Assembly (NCBI GenBank): GCA_034190945.1
Contig: CM067224.1
Span: 37,700,661 to 37,764,660, forward strand
DNA: 64,000 nucleotides
Direction: 5' to 3'
From: Octodonta nipae
Taxonomy: Eukaryota > Arthropoda > Insecta > Coleoptera > Chrysomelidae
Below the pieces are notes generated by a model. The model was not told where the DNA came from. It was given only the letters and a program-made list of their open reading frames with translations, and ran no database searches. Positions within the stretch are counted from its first letter, which is position 1. The number at the start of each line of letters is the position of its first letter. This document shows, one piece after another, positions 35,934-48,032 of this stretch. Both the position numbers and the translations under genes were made by a program.

Positions 35934-36284
35934 TGTTTTGTTTATTTACATATATCTTAATATATGTAATTCTCGCAAACTGCACTATGACTATCGATAT
36001 TTCGATTCGGGGTTTTGGCCTCGACAAATCTATTGCTTGGGAAAAATCGTATTACCGAGAAAGAACGAGATTGTGACAATGATTATGACAGCTCAGTTTT
36101 GAAATTACAAGAGTTTCAATACAGGATGATTTGGTAACATACTTGAGGTTGAAACTGGTCTTGAAAAAATTTCCAATACAAATTGTTGTGTAGAATCTTA
36201 TAAGAATTTTATCTCTATTTAATATTTTTTAAAGTAAAAATTGCGGCTTAGGCGATTTTCGGATGTATATATTGTATATTATAA
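35934..36284. other. Spacer sequence, nothing recognised
   Basis: Sequence between the left U arm and the minisatellite; includes the frame 35879-36076 in part, which has no motif. Confidence 0.35.
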
Positions 36285-37264
36285 TTACACAGGGCGATTC
36301 TAGATATGTTAGAAATCATTTTTTTCGTGGGTAGCACACAAGCAGTTGCATATATAGGGTTTTTAAAATATAGAGAAGAGTGCAATTATAACTAGTAAAA
36401 TAATTATATAGGAAAGCCCATTAGTGGTTGATTTTACAGGGTTCTTGGAATAGAGGGCGCAATAGAATTACAGTTTACAGGGTGGTGCAAAAAATATTTT
36501 ACAGAGAGGCATTTACAGGGTGGCGGAAATGGAAATGCAACTGTTCGTAACCCCTAAGCGTATTATATATAGGGTAGATGAATTATATGAATTATAGATA
36601 TACAGGATGATTATAAAAAATGTTAGAAAATGAAATGATTTATAGTGTAGCCCACGATGAGTTCCATATATATGATGATTGAAATATAGATCGGAGTAGA
36701 ATTATTGTTACAGTAGATAGTTAAAAATTTCATAAACAAAAAGAGTAAATACGGTGGCTTATAGCCAGTCGCATATACAGAATGGTTTACCGGGTGGTTC
36801 AAAAATGTTAAAAAATATTATGCGTGGTCCATGAGCAGTTGCATATACAGGGTGGTGGAAATTTATAATGAGATGGAATTATATATAAATGTTAGAGAAT
36901 TGAGTGCAATTATACTTATACAGGGTGGTTAGGAAAAACAATTATGTAGGGAAGCCCATTAGCGGTTGAATTGTTGTCATATTAAATTAAGAATTACGAA
37001 TTTGAACACAAATAAAGTCCTATTAATTACGTCTGAAAAAGAACTTGAATTTCGTTAGTTATTTGTAGAAGCGAGATGTAAGACCGACATCTAGGATTTT
37101 CGAGAAAACTATCAGACAAAGGTTTCGAATCTGGATCCATTCCGTGTAATTGCTGTTCTCCCTTAAGTCCTAGAATAGAATGTCACGATAAAATGTTCAG
37201 GGTACTTCACCTGCCAGAGATATTGACACAATTGGTCGAATTTCGACCACAGAGCGACAGCTAG
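36285..37264 (+). mobile_element. Helitron-like 3' end with minisatellite (plus strand)
   Basis: ACAGGGTGG-type minisatellite (36285-36930), then GAAGCGAGATGTAAGACCGA, and at the end a hairpin TGGTCGA/ATT/TCGACCA (37233-37249), 11 nt, CTAG (37261-37264) and T. This matches the rule for Helitron 3' ends. It is an inverted copy of 27776-28790. The 5' end was not located. Confidence 0.7.
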
Positions 37265-38329
37265 TATGTATTATATTGTTAGATAAATAAGTAAAAATAT
37301 TTTTGCAGCATATCACATCTTGCTAACATATCATTTAACAATTTATGACTGACTGCTAATAATTGAGACGACATGTTAAAATTAATTTAAAAGATTACCT
37401 TATATCGAGTAAAACAGCAACATACTACTAATACTTATTCAAGTTTCATTTGTACATGGCATAAAATAAAAAACACTCAACTTTTAAGGATCTGAAATCA
37501 AATGTATAACTTAACTTTATAATCTCTTTATAGTTAGTTTACTTACGTGAAAGTTTTCATGGGGAATATATCAAAACATTTAAGAAATACAATTCAACTT
37601 CTGTTAATTTTGGCCGTGAATTATCCGCCAACATTATGATTTATTGCCATGATGTCAGATGTAACTATTTTCATGAATATTACTATTTGCATTTATATCT
37701 TGGACTTTGTAATCTTAGTTAAGTTGCATGAACCTTTAAAATAAAGATAATATAGATTAAAAGTATAATGTTAAATAATAAAATACTATCTGAAAAATAA
37801 ATAATAAATCAGCTTCCACGAAATACAAATTTCCGATTTTAGTTAACAATCTCTATTTAAAAAAACTTGCGAGTACCCAATAACTTGCCATTATCATATA
37901 ATCTAAACTTTTGTGGGTGAGATCTCAATAATGTAGATTAACTTTCAGAACCAAACAAAATTTGTTAGTTTTTCATTTAAATTAGTTTGTTTTTCTCATT
38001 CGAGTCAATCCATTTTACGATTTTCTCTCCAACCAAGCTGGCGGCACTGTTCAGCATTGACAGTGCATACGTATATTATGAATTTTCTATTCTATTTTAT
38101 CTAATAAATGAACCAATTGGAAATAAATCTTAGTATTCTGCACTGAAGGTCGTCATTAGCTACTAAACAAAACAAAAATAAAGTAAATCGGTTGAGGGAC
38201 AGAGGCGAAAATGGTACCTAACCGTTTTGTCTTTGCCTATTTATATATAGATAAAGGTTCCTATTTTCTGTTTGGGATATTTTAAAATAGAGACTTAACG
38301 TACTTCATGCATCAGAAGTCGGAGCAGCA

Positions 38330-38470
38330 CAAGAAAGGTTAAGCTTATAGATGGTAGAGACAAGAATGGTAAACTTATATGGGGATTAAACTGAGAAAGT
38401 GTCCAGCTGCAAGCATTAAATAGCAAATTCAAGAAGGGACTATATTGATGGTATTGCACAAACAGGGTAT
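38330..38470 (+). repeat. Internal fragment of repeat U
   Basis: AAACTTATATGGGGATTAAA followed by CTGAGAAAGTGTCCAGC matches the reverse complement of about 29970-30110, so this side of the U arm continues into the element interior with a large deletion. Confidence 0.5.
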
Positions 38471-40174
38471 GATGAAAGTTGTTAAGTATAAAATAATATT
38501 AATGTTCAGCCACCTGTTTTTTTTTAACAAATGAAATATTCTAGAAGCTTCCACGTCATATGTTCCCTTGCAATTTTATTTTAATTAAGAACTAAATTAA
38601 ACATTAAGACTAATACCTGAATCGTAACAAAATATTTATTCCCTCTCTTTTAGCTTATTACCTTTCATTCCGACTGTAAACTTATTTTTGCCATATAAGC
38701 TCAATTAGTTTTTTGTACATTATTAAAGTTGTAGCTCATATTTTTTGTTACAGATATTGATAAAAGAGTTTTTGATACTATTAATAGTTTTTGAGATACA
38801 GGGCGGACATTAGACAATGTAAGTTCAACAGTCAATCCCAATGTGTAGTACGGTTATACAGCTTATTATTTGCAAGTTAAACTAGAATTACTAACATATG
38901 GTAATTATTAACAATTTCAAACTATTTATTTATAAATATACGACAACAAGAAATCATATGAGATGTTTAAGCCAACTTTAAAATATCATAATGATCATCC
39001 CAAAGTAAATTCGCTATTTGCTTGGACTGTATTATACAAGCCACTAGAGAAACGTATCGATACATCATTAGTCAATAAACTTATTTTGTTTGTCCTAATG
39101 TGGACAATGTTGAACAACAAAAATTATCGAACTAGATTATATCAAACTACGCATTAACCTGAATTTCATTCCTAAATTTCTTACTAATTGGACATGAAAT
39201 AAGCAGGGACGGGTATTAAAGGAGCTCCGAAAACAATTCTTTGAGATGGACTCAATCGGAAACTTCTGTTCGGGTGAGTTACTTATCATCGGAAATGAGT
39301 AAAAATTCATGGAAACCCAGAAGATGTTTCACGCAGTTTCTTGTGTCAAATTTTAAAATTATTTTCTTCTGATAAAGAACTGCTTTGAGAATTCCAGTGT
39401 TTACAATTATATGTTTATCCAAAAAGCTTGTTCTGTCAGTTACTCTTTTTTTGCTATAACTAATACATTTTTATAAATTATTTTCATGAAATAGAATTCC
39501 GTGTCTTTTAATATCGATCTGTGTAATAGTACATAATGATATATATCGTAGTAGTCTCTACTGGCAGTCTAATTGAGCTAAAGTATCATGACAAGCGATG
39601 AAAATAACTAAAATCAAAATTTATAACGAGTAGAAAACCAAAATACATTATGGTAATCTAAAAAAAGAACATTTTGGAGGATGCGCGGAGAAACTTCATA
39701 ATTTAAAGAAAAAACTGAACTATTCGTTATTAAGTGAGCAACATTTCAATCTGTTATTAATTTTACAAAATGGCTAGAATATTCCCTTGCAAATATATTG
39801 TTTCGAACCAAGAGATTTTTACTACCAAATTTTGAAAATCAGAAATCACTTTTTCTTTTCCTTTTTTTATTATTTCTAAAATAATTTGCGTACTGTTTGA
39901 TGTACCACATCAGTATAGTCAGTCAGTATGTTAAATCAGGCCATATACTATACTACAAAGGGCAAGAAGCTTACCTGCATGGTTAAGCAGGGTTTCTGAT
40001 TCATGAAATTCACCAACACGTAGTCTTTAAATTAAAAGGCTTAAGTTCAAGGATCATAAAGGTACCTAATATTAAAACTAAATCGGAGGTACAGTTTGAA
40101 GATCATACAAGAAACCCTTTTATGATAACATCTTAATGGCTATAGATCAAGATAAGACACACTAAATGATTAAA
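38471..40174. other. AT-rich sequence, nothing recognised
   Basis: Only short frames; the one at 38963-39157 has no recognisable feature. Confidence 0.4.
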
Positions 40175-40520
40175 ATGAGAGACTTCAATGCCAAGAATAA
40201 GCGAAAATGGACGTTGCAGAATTTGCCATGGAAGCTTTTGGGTATGGAAGGAGAAATGCTTTTGGATTTTCTCATGCATTACGGACTTCATGCTCCGAAC
40301 AACTTCTCTGAAAAGTGTCCACTAGGCAAATGAAACAAAACTGAAATAGACTATATAAATACGTACAAAAAGAATGTTTTACAAAATGGCACTGTATTAA
40401 GTAGCTTCTCGATAGGTTGTGACTATCTGATATTAACGGCCAAAGTTAGAATCATCACCAAGAAAGTAAGAGTAACCATGTTTTCGCATAGGACAAATCT
40501 AAAATGGACTTTAGTGGAGG
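40175..40520 (+). pseudogene. RTE-type LINE endonuclease fragment
   Basis: One continuous frame with a single TGA (about 40333): MRDFNAK, then LGMEGEMLLDFLMHYGL, TEIDYI, and CDYLILTAKVRII. These follow the order of the apurinic-like endonuclease of RTE-clade LINEs: GDFNAK, G.RN.NG..LL.F....L, NEIDYI, SDHRLL.AK.RI. The catalytic Asp and Asn of DFNA are kept; the SDH motif is degraded to CDY, which would remove activity. Reverse transcriptase sequence is not found next to it. Confidence 0.65.
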
Positions 40521-41004
40521 GTAGAACGGCATGACAGTAAACTACAAAAATAATATATTTTAAGTATTACAACATAAATAAAGGAACCTTTGTATGAATA
40601 CACTGTGCCTTGCGCGATAAATACTACTATAGAAGTGCACATAAAGTTTATGCACTTATTGGAAATAATACCACAATACTTGAAAATGCTGTATATTTCA
40701 TAACGTTTTCGGGTATAGGTCAGATTCTTTTGTCAATGGCATTATGTGACGTAGTTATGTCACTAAAAAAATTTAATTTGTTATCATCCAGGATAATACA
40801 GGAAATTCTAAAGATTATATAATAGGGACTTCCTTTCAAAATGGAAGAATTTGGTGTCGCGCTCCTAGGTGGGATTTTGTTAAAAGATAGTGCATACGCC
40901 AAATTTGCGATCAAAGTATTATTGTAAAATTATCTATACTATCCCTGGCTAAAGTAACGTAACACATTCAAATCGACTGAAGTATAAAAAAGAATATCTT
41001 CATG
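40521..41004. other. AT-rich sequence, nothing recognised
   Basis: Small overlapping frames on both strands (40610-40914) without motifs. Confidence 0.35.
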
Positions 41005-41270
41005 GTCGATCGTGCTCGAAAAGACTCGACAACCGGGAACATGACCCCCGAAATTTGTTGGAAGAATTCCATGTATATTATCAAAGGAACGGCCGATCAT
41101 CAGAGTAGTGAGTAGAGCTTACCTATTGTTAAGGTTTCGATGTTATTGTATTAGAATCAGTTGTTAAAAATATTTGATGTTTACGTGTGAATAAAAGTTC
41201 TAGAAACTGAAGTGTATTTGAGTATTTTTTTAAAATTAAGTAATTGGCCCTGTGGAGTTTATTGCAGTAT
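41005..41270 (+). mobile_element. Diverged solo LTR related to family B
   Basis: Collinear blocks with the gypsy LTR at 60165-60468: GCTCGAAAAGACTCG, GGAAGAATTCCA, ATGTTATTGTATTAGAATCA, AAAAGTTCTAGAAA. Ends are not clear, so it is probably an older relative. Confidence 0.45.
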
Positions 41271-43222
41271 TGTATTGATTCAGTGATCCGATTAAAATCA
41301 TAAAAGAAACCCTAGAAAAAACTATCCCGATATTCTTTTAATATGACCATTAGTAATTTCTTCTTTAATTGTTAGCAACCAGGAAAAGACTGAATTCTTC
41401 CGAGGTAGTGCCGATGCAACAAAATTAAAGCAAACTCTTCTAGTTTTCGTTTCTTGATGTGTTCCCTTTGTGTAATAGAATTTTTAAATTGTATTTTATG
41501 ATAAAGTTCCCAGGCATTTTAAAAATGTTGGATTTTTGAATTTGATGCGTACTATTTTTCGTCTTTGTGAACGACCTTGTATATATAGTGTTGTTATTGT
41601 AGTAATGTGATTACTTTGGGAGTCATTATTTCTTGGTGGAGTTTGGTGTTGATTGTTAGCGACTTCTTGATTTTCGAATGTGATTAACAATTTCTTAATA
41701 CATTTTTCGGTAATTATTGGCAGAAACCACATTTTTTAGAAACTTTTATTTCATTAATTTCTTGATACCTCAACAGTGGTTTTTGCATCGTCATATACAT
41801 CATATAGGTGTCATGAAATCTCTCTAAACACACATAATTTTATTTGAATCTCTCCAATGGCTCCAAAATAATTGGGTGGAGAGGGTGACGATATTTTATA
41901 CCTTTATACCGTATCAGTATATGGAGTATTTAGGACTATCGGCTCTTGCAATATCGATTAACACAAGAAATTTTATCATTAGGAATATTATAATTATTAA
42001 TTGGCGACTGTACAAATATTGATTATTAGAATTACTTTCAGATTTTTTTTGTTAACCCTCTATTAAGTAAAACAACCTCCGACACTAAAACATTTTCGGT
42101 TGCTCTAATCATTCTCATTATACTTTCGTTATAGTGGGATGGAACAGTACAAATGAAAACAATATATGTTTTAAAAATGTTGTACAATAGGGCATATATT
42201 TTAAAGGAAATTTGTTATCAAATAATTTTGGGAAAAATATAACTAACCTATGTTTTCATTTATATTTAACTAAAGAAACGCAAAGGTTTAAATAGAAAAT
42301 TTTGTCGTAGTGAAAGTTAGATTTTCTCCCTTGTTTGGACGAGTTTTCCGTTCCAAGGTTTTGCTGGATAACTGCATTTAATTAGGATTGATAAATGATT
42401 CACAGGATTTAGCTCATTTTGTGTTAATTGTGGAAGACTGAAGACAGACATAAAACGTTGTAAGGGGATTCTTATATAAATATTTCGGCAGATATTACTA
42501 GTATTCGTCTGTTATTAATATTTATTATAAAAAAGTCGAAAAACAGATAGTGCTTAATTTTAAATCAAATCTAGAAAATTCTCAGGGACAAAACATCCAA
42601 ATTATTATTTAAGGTTAAATGTAAAACAAATCAATTTTTAGTGAATATCTGTCAAATATAAAATTTAGAATTAATTATTATGAAACTTATAGTATAAGGT
42701 TTTCTGGCAACTGTGCATTGAAAATTGTGTACAAATTTCGGTGGTGTCCATAGAGGAGAGAAATACCTCCCAACTTTTAAATTATTTTCTGGAGTTATGG
42801 CCACCATATTATTATCGCATTTGATAATAATGTTGTGATAACGTCGACGATCTACTAAAACTTTCTGATCTTCGGGTATTATCTTTGATCAGTTTATGAC
42901 TTTATCGATTTGAGAGCAATTGGCGGCCACGATCTCGAGGATTAAAGAAGTTACATTTTTGTTCTAGGGCTATGTAATAGATAGGGTTTACAAAACACCT
43001 TCTAAAGAGGATATGAAGGAGAGAATAAGACGAATTTATGAGATTGAACAGAAATACATTTACAAATGTAAGCCGCGTTTTTAATGTTCCGTTGAAATTA
43101 TGTCCCGGAGCCGACGGGGGCGATTTGGAACATTAATTTTTTGTTAAGTACTTTGTATTACATTTCCTTTAATTTGAATTATTATGATAATAAACGCTAT
43201 TTAACTTTACATATATTCAATA
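41271..43222. other. AT-rich sequence, nothing recognised
   Basis: No supported genes or repeats in about 1.9 kb. Confidence 0.4.
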
Positions 43223-43440
43223 CTCTCTTCGAGGTGTCTTTCTTTTAATATATACTATAGATTGTGTTTGGTTAGTAACCTTCATCAGTTGCGCTTCCCA
43301 CAAGAGAATGTCCTCTCCAACATTTATTTGCATATCGTTAAACATGTAAGCGAGATGTAATGATCGACATCTAGTGTGTGCCGAGAAATTAGCACACAGA
43401 GATTTGGAATTTGGAGCCGCTCCATTTAATTACTGTTATT
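43223..43440 (-). repeat. Hammerhead-bearing dispersed repeat, degenerate copy
   Basis: On the minus strand it contains GGAAGCGCAACTGATGAAGG, then TTACTAACC (stem II kept), but GAAA has become AAAC and the partner of stem I is lost. The end GACACCTCGAAGAGAG (43238-43223) is intact. Upstream sequence ACATCTCGC and AGATGTCGATC identify the family. It runs straight into the foldback at 43441. Confidence 0.6.
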
Positions 43441-44185
43441 AGACCGGGAGATCTGAATTAAATGTTCAACCACGATTTTCTGAGTCCTGCCTTTTAAAGT
43501 ACTGAAAGGTTCTATGAGGTACTTATAATTCATGGAAAAATCCTAGGGTAAAGTAGATGCTGCGGGGATTTTCTGAGTACTGCCATGTTAATAAAAGGAT
43601 AGGTTACCATCGATTTTAAGTAAAAAAAAATTTGGGGGAGGGTAGTAATGGGTCTAAGGGTTGGAATCGATATATAAACATGTGGAAAAAATTATTAGCT
43701 TTGAATGATTTTCTGAGTCCTGCCAACTAAATTAATCAAACATATTTATATCGAAATGAAAAAAAAATGGAAAATTGTGAGGAAAATTCTCATCTTTATT
43801 CTGCTTTTACAGAAAAGTCCCTAGCAGGCGTCATGCCAAGTTAATTTGGTCATTTTAAGATGATAATTATAGTTGGCAGGACTCAGAAAATCATTCAAGA
43901 ATGACATGTTCATATATCGATTTCAACCCTTAGACACATTACTACCGTCCTGCCAAAAAAAATTTCATGATAAAATTGATGGTAACCTATCGTTTTATTA
44001 ACATGCCAGTACTCAGAACATCGTCTCAGCACCTACTTCTTTTTGTTTGGAAAATCTAATTTTCGCAGGAAAATCTCCTTGGAACTTCTAGGATTTTTCC
44101 ATGAATTGTAAGTACCTAGAACAGTACTTCAGAAGGCAGGACTCAGAAAATCGTTGTTGAACTTCTAATTCAGATGTCTCGGTCT
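43441..44185. repeat. Foldback with ~300-bp arms and six copies of an 18-bp motif
   Basis: Arms 43441-43740 and 43860-44185 are reverse complements. The word GATTTTCTGAGTCCTGCC (one variant has A in place of C) occurs at 43474, 43567 and 43707, and inverted near 43875, 44005 and 44135. Left outer end AGACCGGGAGATCTGAATTA and right GAATTAGAAGTTCAAC (reverse complement) correspond to sequence 5' in the hammerhead repeat family, so two family members may be fused head to head here. Confidence 0.75.
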
Positions 44186-45041
44186 ATATCCCGTAACTCC
44201 TAAATAAAATGAATTTTCGGGATAATTTCACCTGTAAGAGATGGTGTATAAAAAATGGAAGATTACAACTTAAAGCAATTAGCAGTAGGAAATACTTAAG
44301 AAATAACAACGTGCAATAAAGTAACATTTTATTACTTTACTAAATTAGAGGATGGTTTTTATAAGAAATTCAAGAAAACAATCAATGGAACTTTCGACTA
44401 AACCTGTATATAAAAATTAAATTCTCGGCATTAATAATAATTTTGAACAGAACTAGACTTTATTAAAAATCGTGTCAAAAATAATTTCCTGTTCTTGTAA
44501 TTCAAATTTTTGAACTACTTTGTACATTAAAAAAAATTATTGCAGAAGCAAGAAAGCTCAGACTAATCTAAAATTGTAAAAATATATAGTGTTCTTTTAA
44601 GAAATTATTATTATTAAGTTTGTATCGCCAATATGGGGGATCGTCTATATTTATAAATATCTATATCTATATTTCAGCATATATAAATATATTTTTTTGC
44701 ATCTCATGCGAAAACATTAGTAATTTGAGTTCCTGGTATCAATGACTTTCCGTGAATATTAGCTTAGACTGAGATCCACATTATCAATAACTTTGATTAA
44801 GAATTTTTAATTACTTTTAACCTATATTTTAATAATATATGAGTCCATATGGAATAACTTAATGCTTTTAATTTTTGCTAAATATTCTTATAACGATCGA
44901 ATATTAAGAGAATGTGATATTAAGTTTTAGTCAAATTCGCATATTTTTGCCAAATGCGTAATATAGGAGTTCAGATCTAAACCAAAATACCTAACAACAG
45001 TTTATCGTTATTAGCTATTTGAACATGAAGGACGATAATTA
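44186..45041. other. AT-rich sequence, nothing recognised
   Basis: No supported feature. Confidence 0.4.
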
Positions 45042-45303
45042 CATTTAAAAAAAAAAATCGACTTCAAAAGAAAATTAACTAAAAAGCATGAAATAATATT
45101 ATGCTACAATTAAATACTTTTTATGAAGTCGGTGCCAAGCGAAAGTGAAAATATTTTGTGAGGTACATTGATGAGTTATACTTCGCAACTTTGCTGTTCA
45201 AATTGGCACCGACTTCATAAAAAGTATTTAATTGTAGCAAAATATTATTTCATGCTTTTTAGTTAATTTTCTTTTGAAGTCGGTTTTTGTTTTTTTAAAA
45301 ATG
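45042..45303. mobile_element. MITE with ~95-bp terminal inverted repeats
   Basis: Arms 45042-45136 and 45205-45303, nearly perfect: ATCGACTTCAAAAGAAAATT, AAAAAGCATGAAATAATATT, TACTTTTTATGAAGTCGGTG. The 68-bp centre has no frame. GAAGTCGGTT at the ends also occurs at 46935, at the end of another repeat. Confidence 0.8.
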
Positions 45304-45399
45304 TATTTATTTTACAATTTTCAGTGATGCAATGTCTGTAATTGTTAATGATTTATCCTACAGCTGTAACATTCTATTAACATTTTTTTAACCATCCTT

Positions 45400-45610
45400 C
45401 ATAACAATATTTGTACTCCGCCCTGTATGTCAGCTATCATAAATTTCCAACTGCTATGAGCTACCTTATATAATTATTTTTTCTTGCTTTTTACTAACCA
45501 TCCTGTATGATATAATTACATTCGACGTTATATTTTAACCATCTTGCATAGGAAATCTTATGGATCATCAACATTTTAATAACTACCCTATATAATTTTA
45601 TTTTTACACC
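45400..45610 (-). repeat. Degenerate CACCCTGTATA minisatellite remnant
   Basis: Words such as CCGCCCTGTATGTCAGC, AACTGCTATGAGCTACC and ACCATCCTGTATGATATAAT follow the family pattern of 13.6 and 28.2 kb; short and decayed. Confidence 0.5.
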
Positions 45611-46093
45611 ACATATGTATATTTATATGCGTGAAATTAATATGCAAATTCATAAGATTTTACTCATCCAAAAATCGCCCGCCTCGGCAATTTTATTACT
45701 TTGAAAAGTTGAATTCTCCAGGTGTAAAAATATAATGCTAGGAAAATATGAGGTAGGCATTAAATAGTTACTTGTTCGGAACATACAAGTACATTTTGTA
45801 TTGGAAAAATGATTACAAGAGCAGTTTCACTTTCAAATCACCCTGTATTGAAAGAATTTTTACAAGACGAATCTCACTCTTACGTAGGTTACTAAATCAC
45901 CCTGTATTGAACACCTTTAAATTAAAAATCAGCTATCTTGATTGTCGCAAACTGCCAATAACTTTTTTAATTATTTAATTTCTCAGGAAAACAATTTTCC
46001 CAAATATGAGACCCTAACCTCTCGATTTCTATCTATTGAAACTTCGAAATAAGAAAATTTCATCGAAATCGTTAGATCTTTTTTCCACAACTC

Positions 46094-46095
<2 letters not shown>

Positions 46096-46162
<67 letters not shown>
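46096..46162. repeat. (TA)n microsatellite
   Basis: About 33 TA units. Confidence 0.9.
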
Positions 46163-46163
<1 letters not shown>

Positions 46164-46451
46164 CAAACCTTGTTCGTTATATAATATTAGATTATTTCTA
46201 TTTGATAACAATTTTATATCTTAACAGAAATGAAGATACTTTAATTTGTAATTAAAAGCCCTCTTTGAAGGCAAACTTTGTCTACAGTTAATAAAAATTG
46301 ACATGGAATGATTACTGTTTATGTTTTAGACCATGTAAAAAATCTGTTTGTGAAGAATAACTAATAAATGAAATCGTTTAATTTATGAATACACACTGTA
46401 TATTCATATTAACTGACACTTATTTTGATTTTGATTAATTCATCTTATTTA

Positions 46452-46945
46452 CAATTTACCCCAAGTTCCGAATAGTTAATACCAGTAACTCCATCTAATC
46501 TTATAATACCTGCGACTCCATCAAGACATAGAATATAAGAAAATAGGTAAGAAGTTTTTCCCCATTCTATAAGAAACGATAGAAGCTATGTTATTTGAAA
46601 AAAAAAACTTCTGACCACTTTGAGATATCACGGCACCAATCTAATCCCTTTTCAATTTGCCCCACGTTCCGAATAACATTTTTCAAATTTTATATAATAA
46701 TACCGGCTCCTCCACCATGGCATAGAGTATATGAGAATAGGTAAAAATAGTTTTTCCCCATTTTCTAAGAAACGGTAAAAGCTATTTTAATGAAAAAAAT
46801 ATGGGACCACTTCGCTATCCCGCCAAACAAGATCCAGTAAAATGGTTGAAATCCCTCAAGCCGTTTCCTAGTAATCGGTGAACAAACATAAAAAAAGCAA
46901 CATAGATACAGACGAATTGAGAACCTCCTTCTTTTTGAAGTCGGT
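46452..46945 (+). repeat. Two diverged ~200-bp tandem units and a repeat tail
   Basis: Units starting CAATTTACCCCAAGTTCCGAA (46452) and CAATTTGCCCCACGTTCCGAA (46653) share AAGTTTTTCCCCATT and AAGAAACG(A/G)TA. The tail CAGACGAATTGAGAACCTCC with CTTTTTGAAGTCGGTTAAAA is a phrase I remember from many insect repeats. Element class uncertain. Confidence 0.6.
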
Positions 46946-48032
46946 TAAAAATATCAGTTACTGAAATGTAATTTTAATATTGGTGGAGGTGTTAATATCG
47001 ATATTTGTAATCATTTGCAGAAAATTTCATTTACAAGTTCGGTTACGTAAAATAACAATTTACGAAATTAAAATGTGGGTTACTTTGTCCTATTATTCTT
47101 TCATCCTAAGAATAGTAGATATGCCTATTTTAAAGGAATTTTTTTATTAAATAATCAATAAAAATATAACTAACTTTGTATTATAATAAATTCTTATTTT
47201 GTATTTAACTCAACAAATGCTGAAAGTTAAATGTAATTATTCAGATAAAAAAAATAAGAAATCCCGTCTTCTTTCCAAGAATTTTTAGTGTCTTAAGTAA
47301 TGCAGGTTAATTGTATGTGATTAGGATTGGTAAATTATTCAGAGGATTTAGCTCATTTGTGCTAATTGTACAATACTGAAGACCTCAGAGAAACGTAAGT
47401 TATATGGTTTTGTTGGAGAAATTTATCGGGATATGTTAGCCGTTCTTTTATGCGTTATTTGTAATTAGGGAAACGTTGATAAAGCATACGTTGTTTTTGT
47501 TTTTAATACACATACGTGTTATGATCATTATCGCTTTCTGCTGATATATGACATCTCATTTGGGATATAAGAGATCTTGTTTATAGATCCAATTTCAATA
47601 AAGCAATGAGAAATAACAATTAACAAAAAAGAGGGTTGTTGATCAACGGAAATGTATAATAATAACTGTTATTCTACTAAACTTCTAATTAGAATTTGTA
47701 ACTTACTGTTGTGGGCCCGTCCATAAATTACGTAAAATATTTTAGGGCGGGTGGGTGTCTGCTAATATCTGATGAAATCTTGTATGGGGGTAGGTGGGTG
47801 TTTGAAAAGTTTTTCTTAAGGTTTTTTAAATATTATTTTTTCATTGTTTATGACTTTTATTTGTCTGAAATAACTATTATTATTATATTCTACAGAAATT
47901 TTTGTATCTTACTTGATTAAGCATTTTCAAATATAAATATAGATATTATATTAACTATTAATTAAGTAATAAATACCCAAACCCTTATTTGTTATATGGA
48001 TTTACCTTCTTACATAATAAGACTTAATATTT
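46946..48032. other. AT-rich sequence with one widespread-looking repeat word
   Basis: GGGCCCGTCCATAAATTACG at 47713-47732 followed by G-rich GGGTGGGTG resembles a repeat I recall from many arthropods; otherwise nothing recognised. Confidence 0.35.

Larger units (their letters stand above)
34837..38255. repeat. Large inverted repeat of U sequence, arms ~1 kb
   Basis: Left arm 34837-35933 and right arm 37265-38255 are reverse complements with moderate divergence. Shared words include GACTCGAATGAGAAAAACAA, AACTAACAAATTTTGTTTGG, TTATTGGGTACTCGCAAG and TTATTTATCTAACAATATAA. A Helitron-like 3' end fills the spacer and stops exactly where the right arm begins (CTAG 37261-37264, T 37265). Confidence 0.8.

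Noticed and set aside
43223..43440. Counting the 43-kb copy as a ribozyme
   Set aside because: CTGATGA and stem II remain, but GAAA and the 3' half of stems I and III are lost; kept only as a repeat copy.
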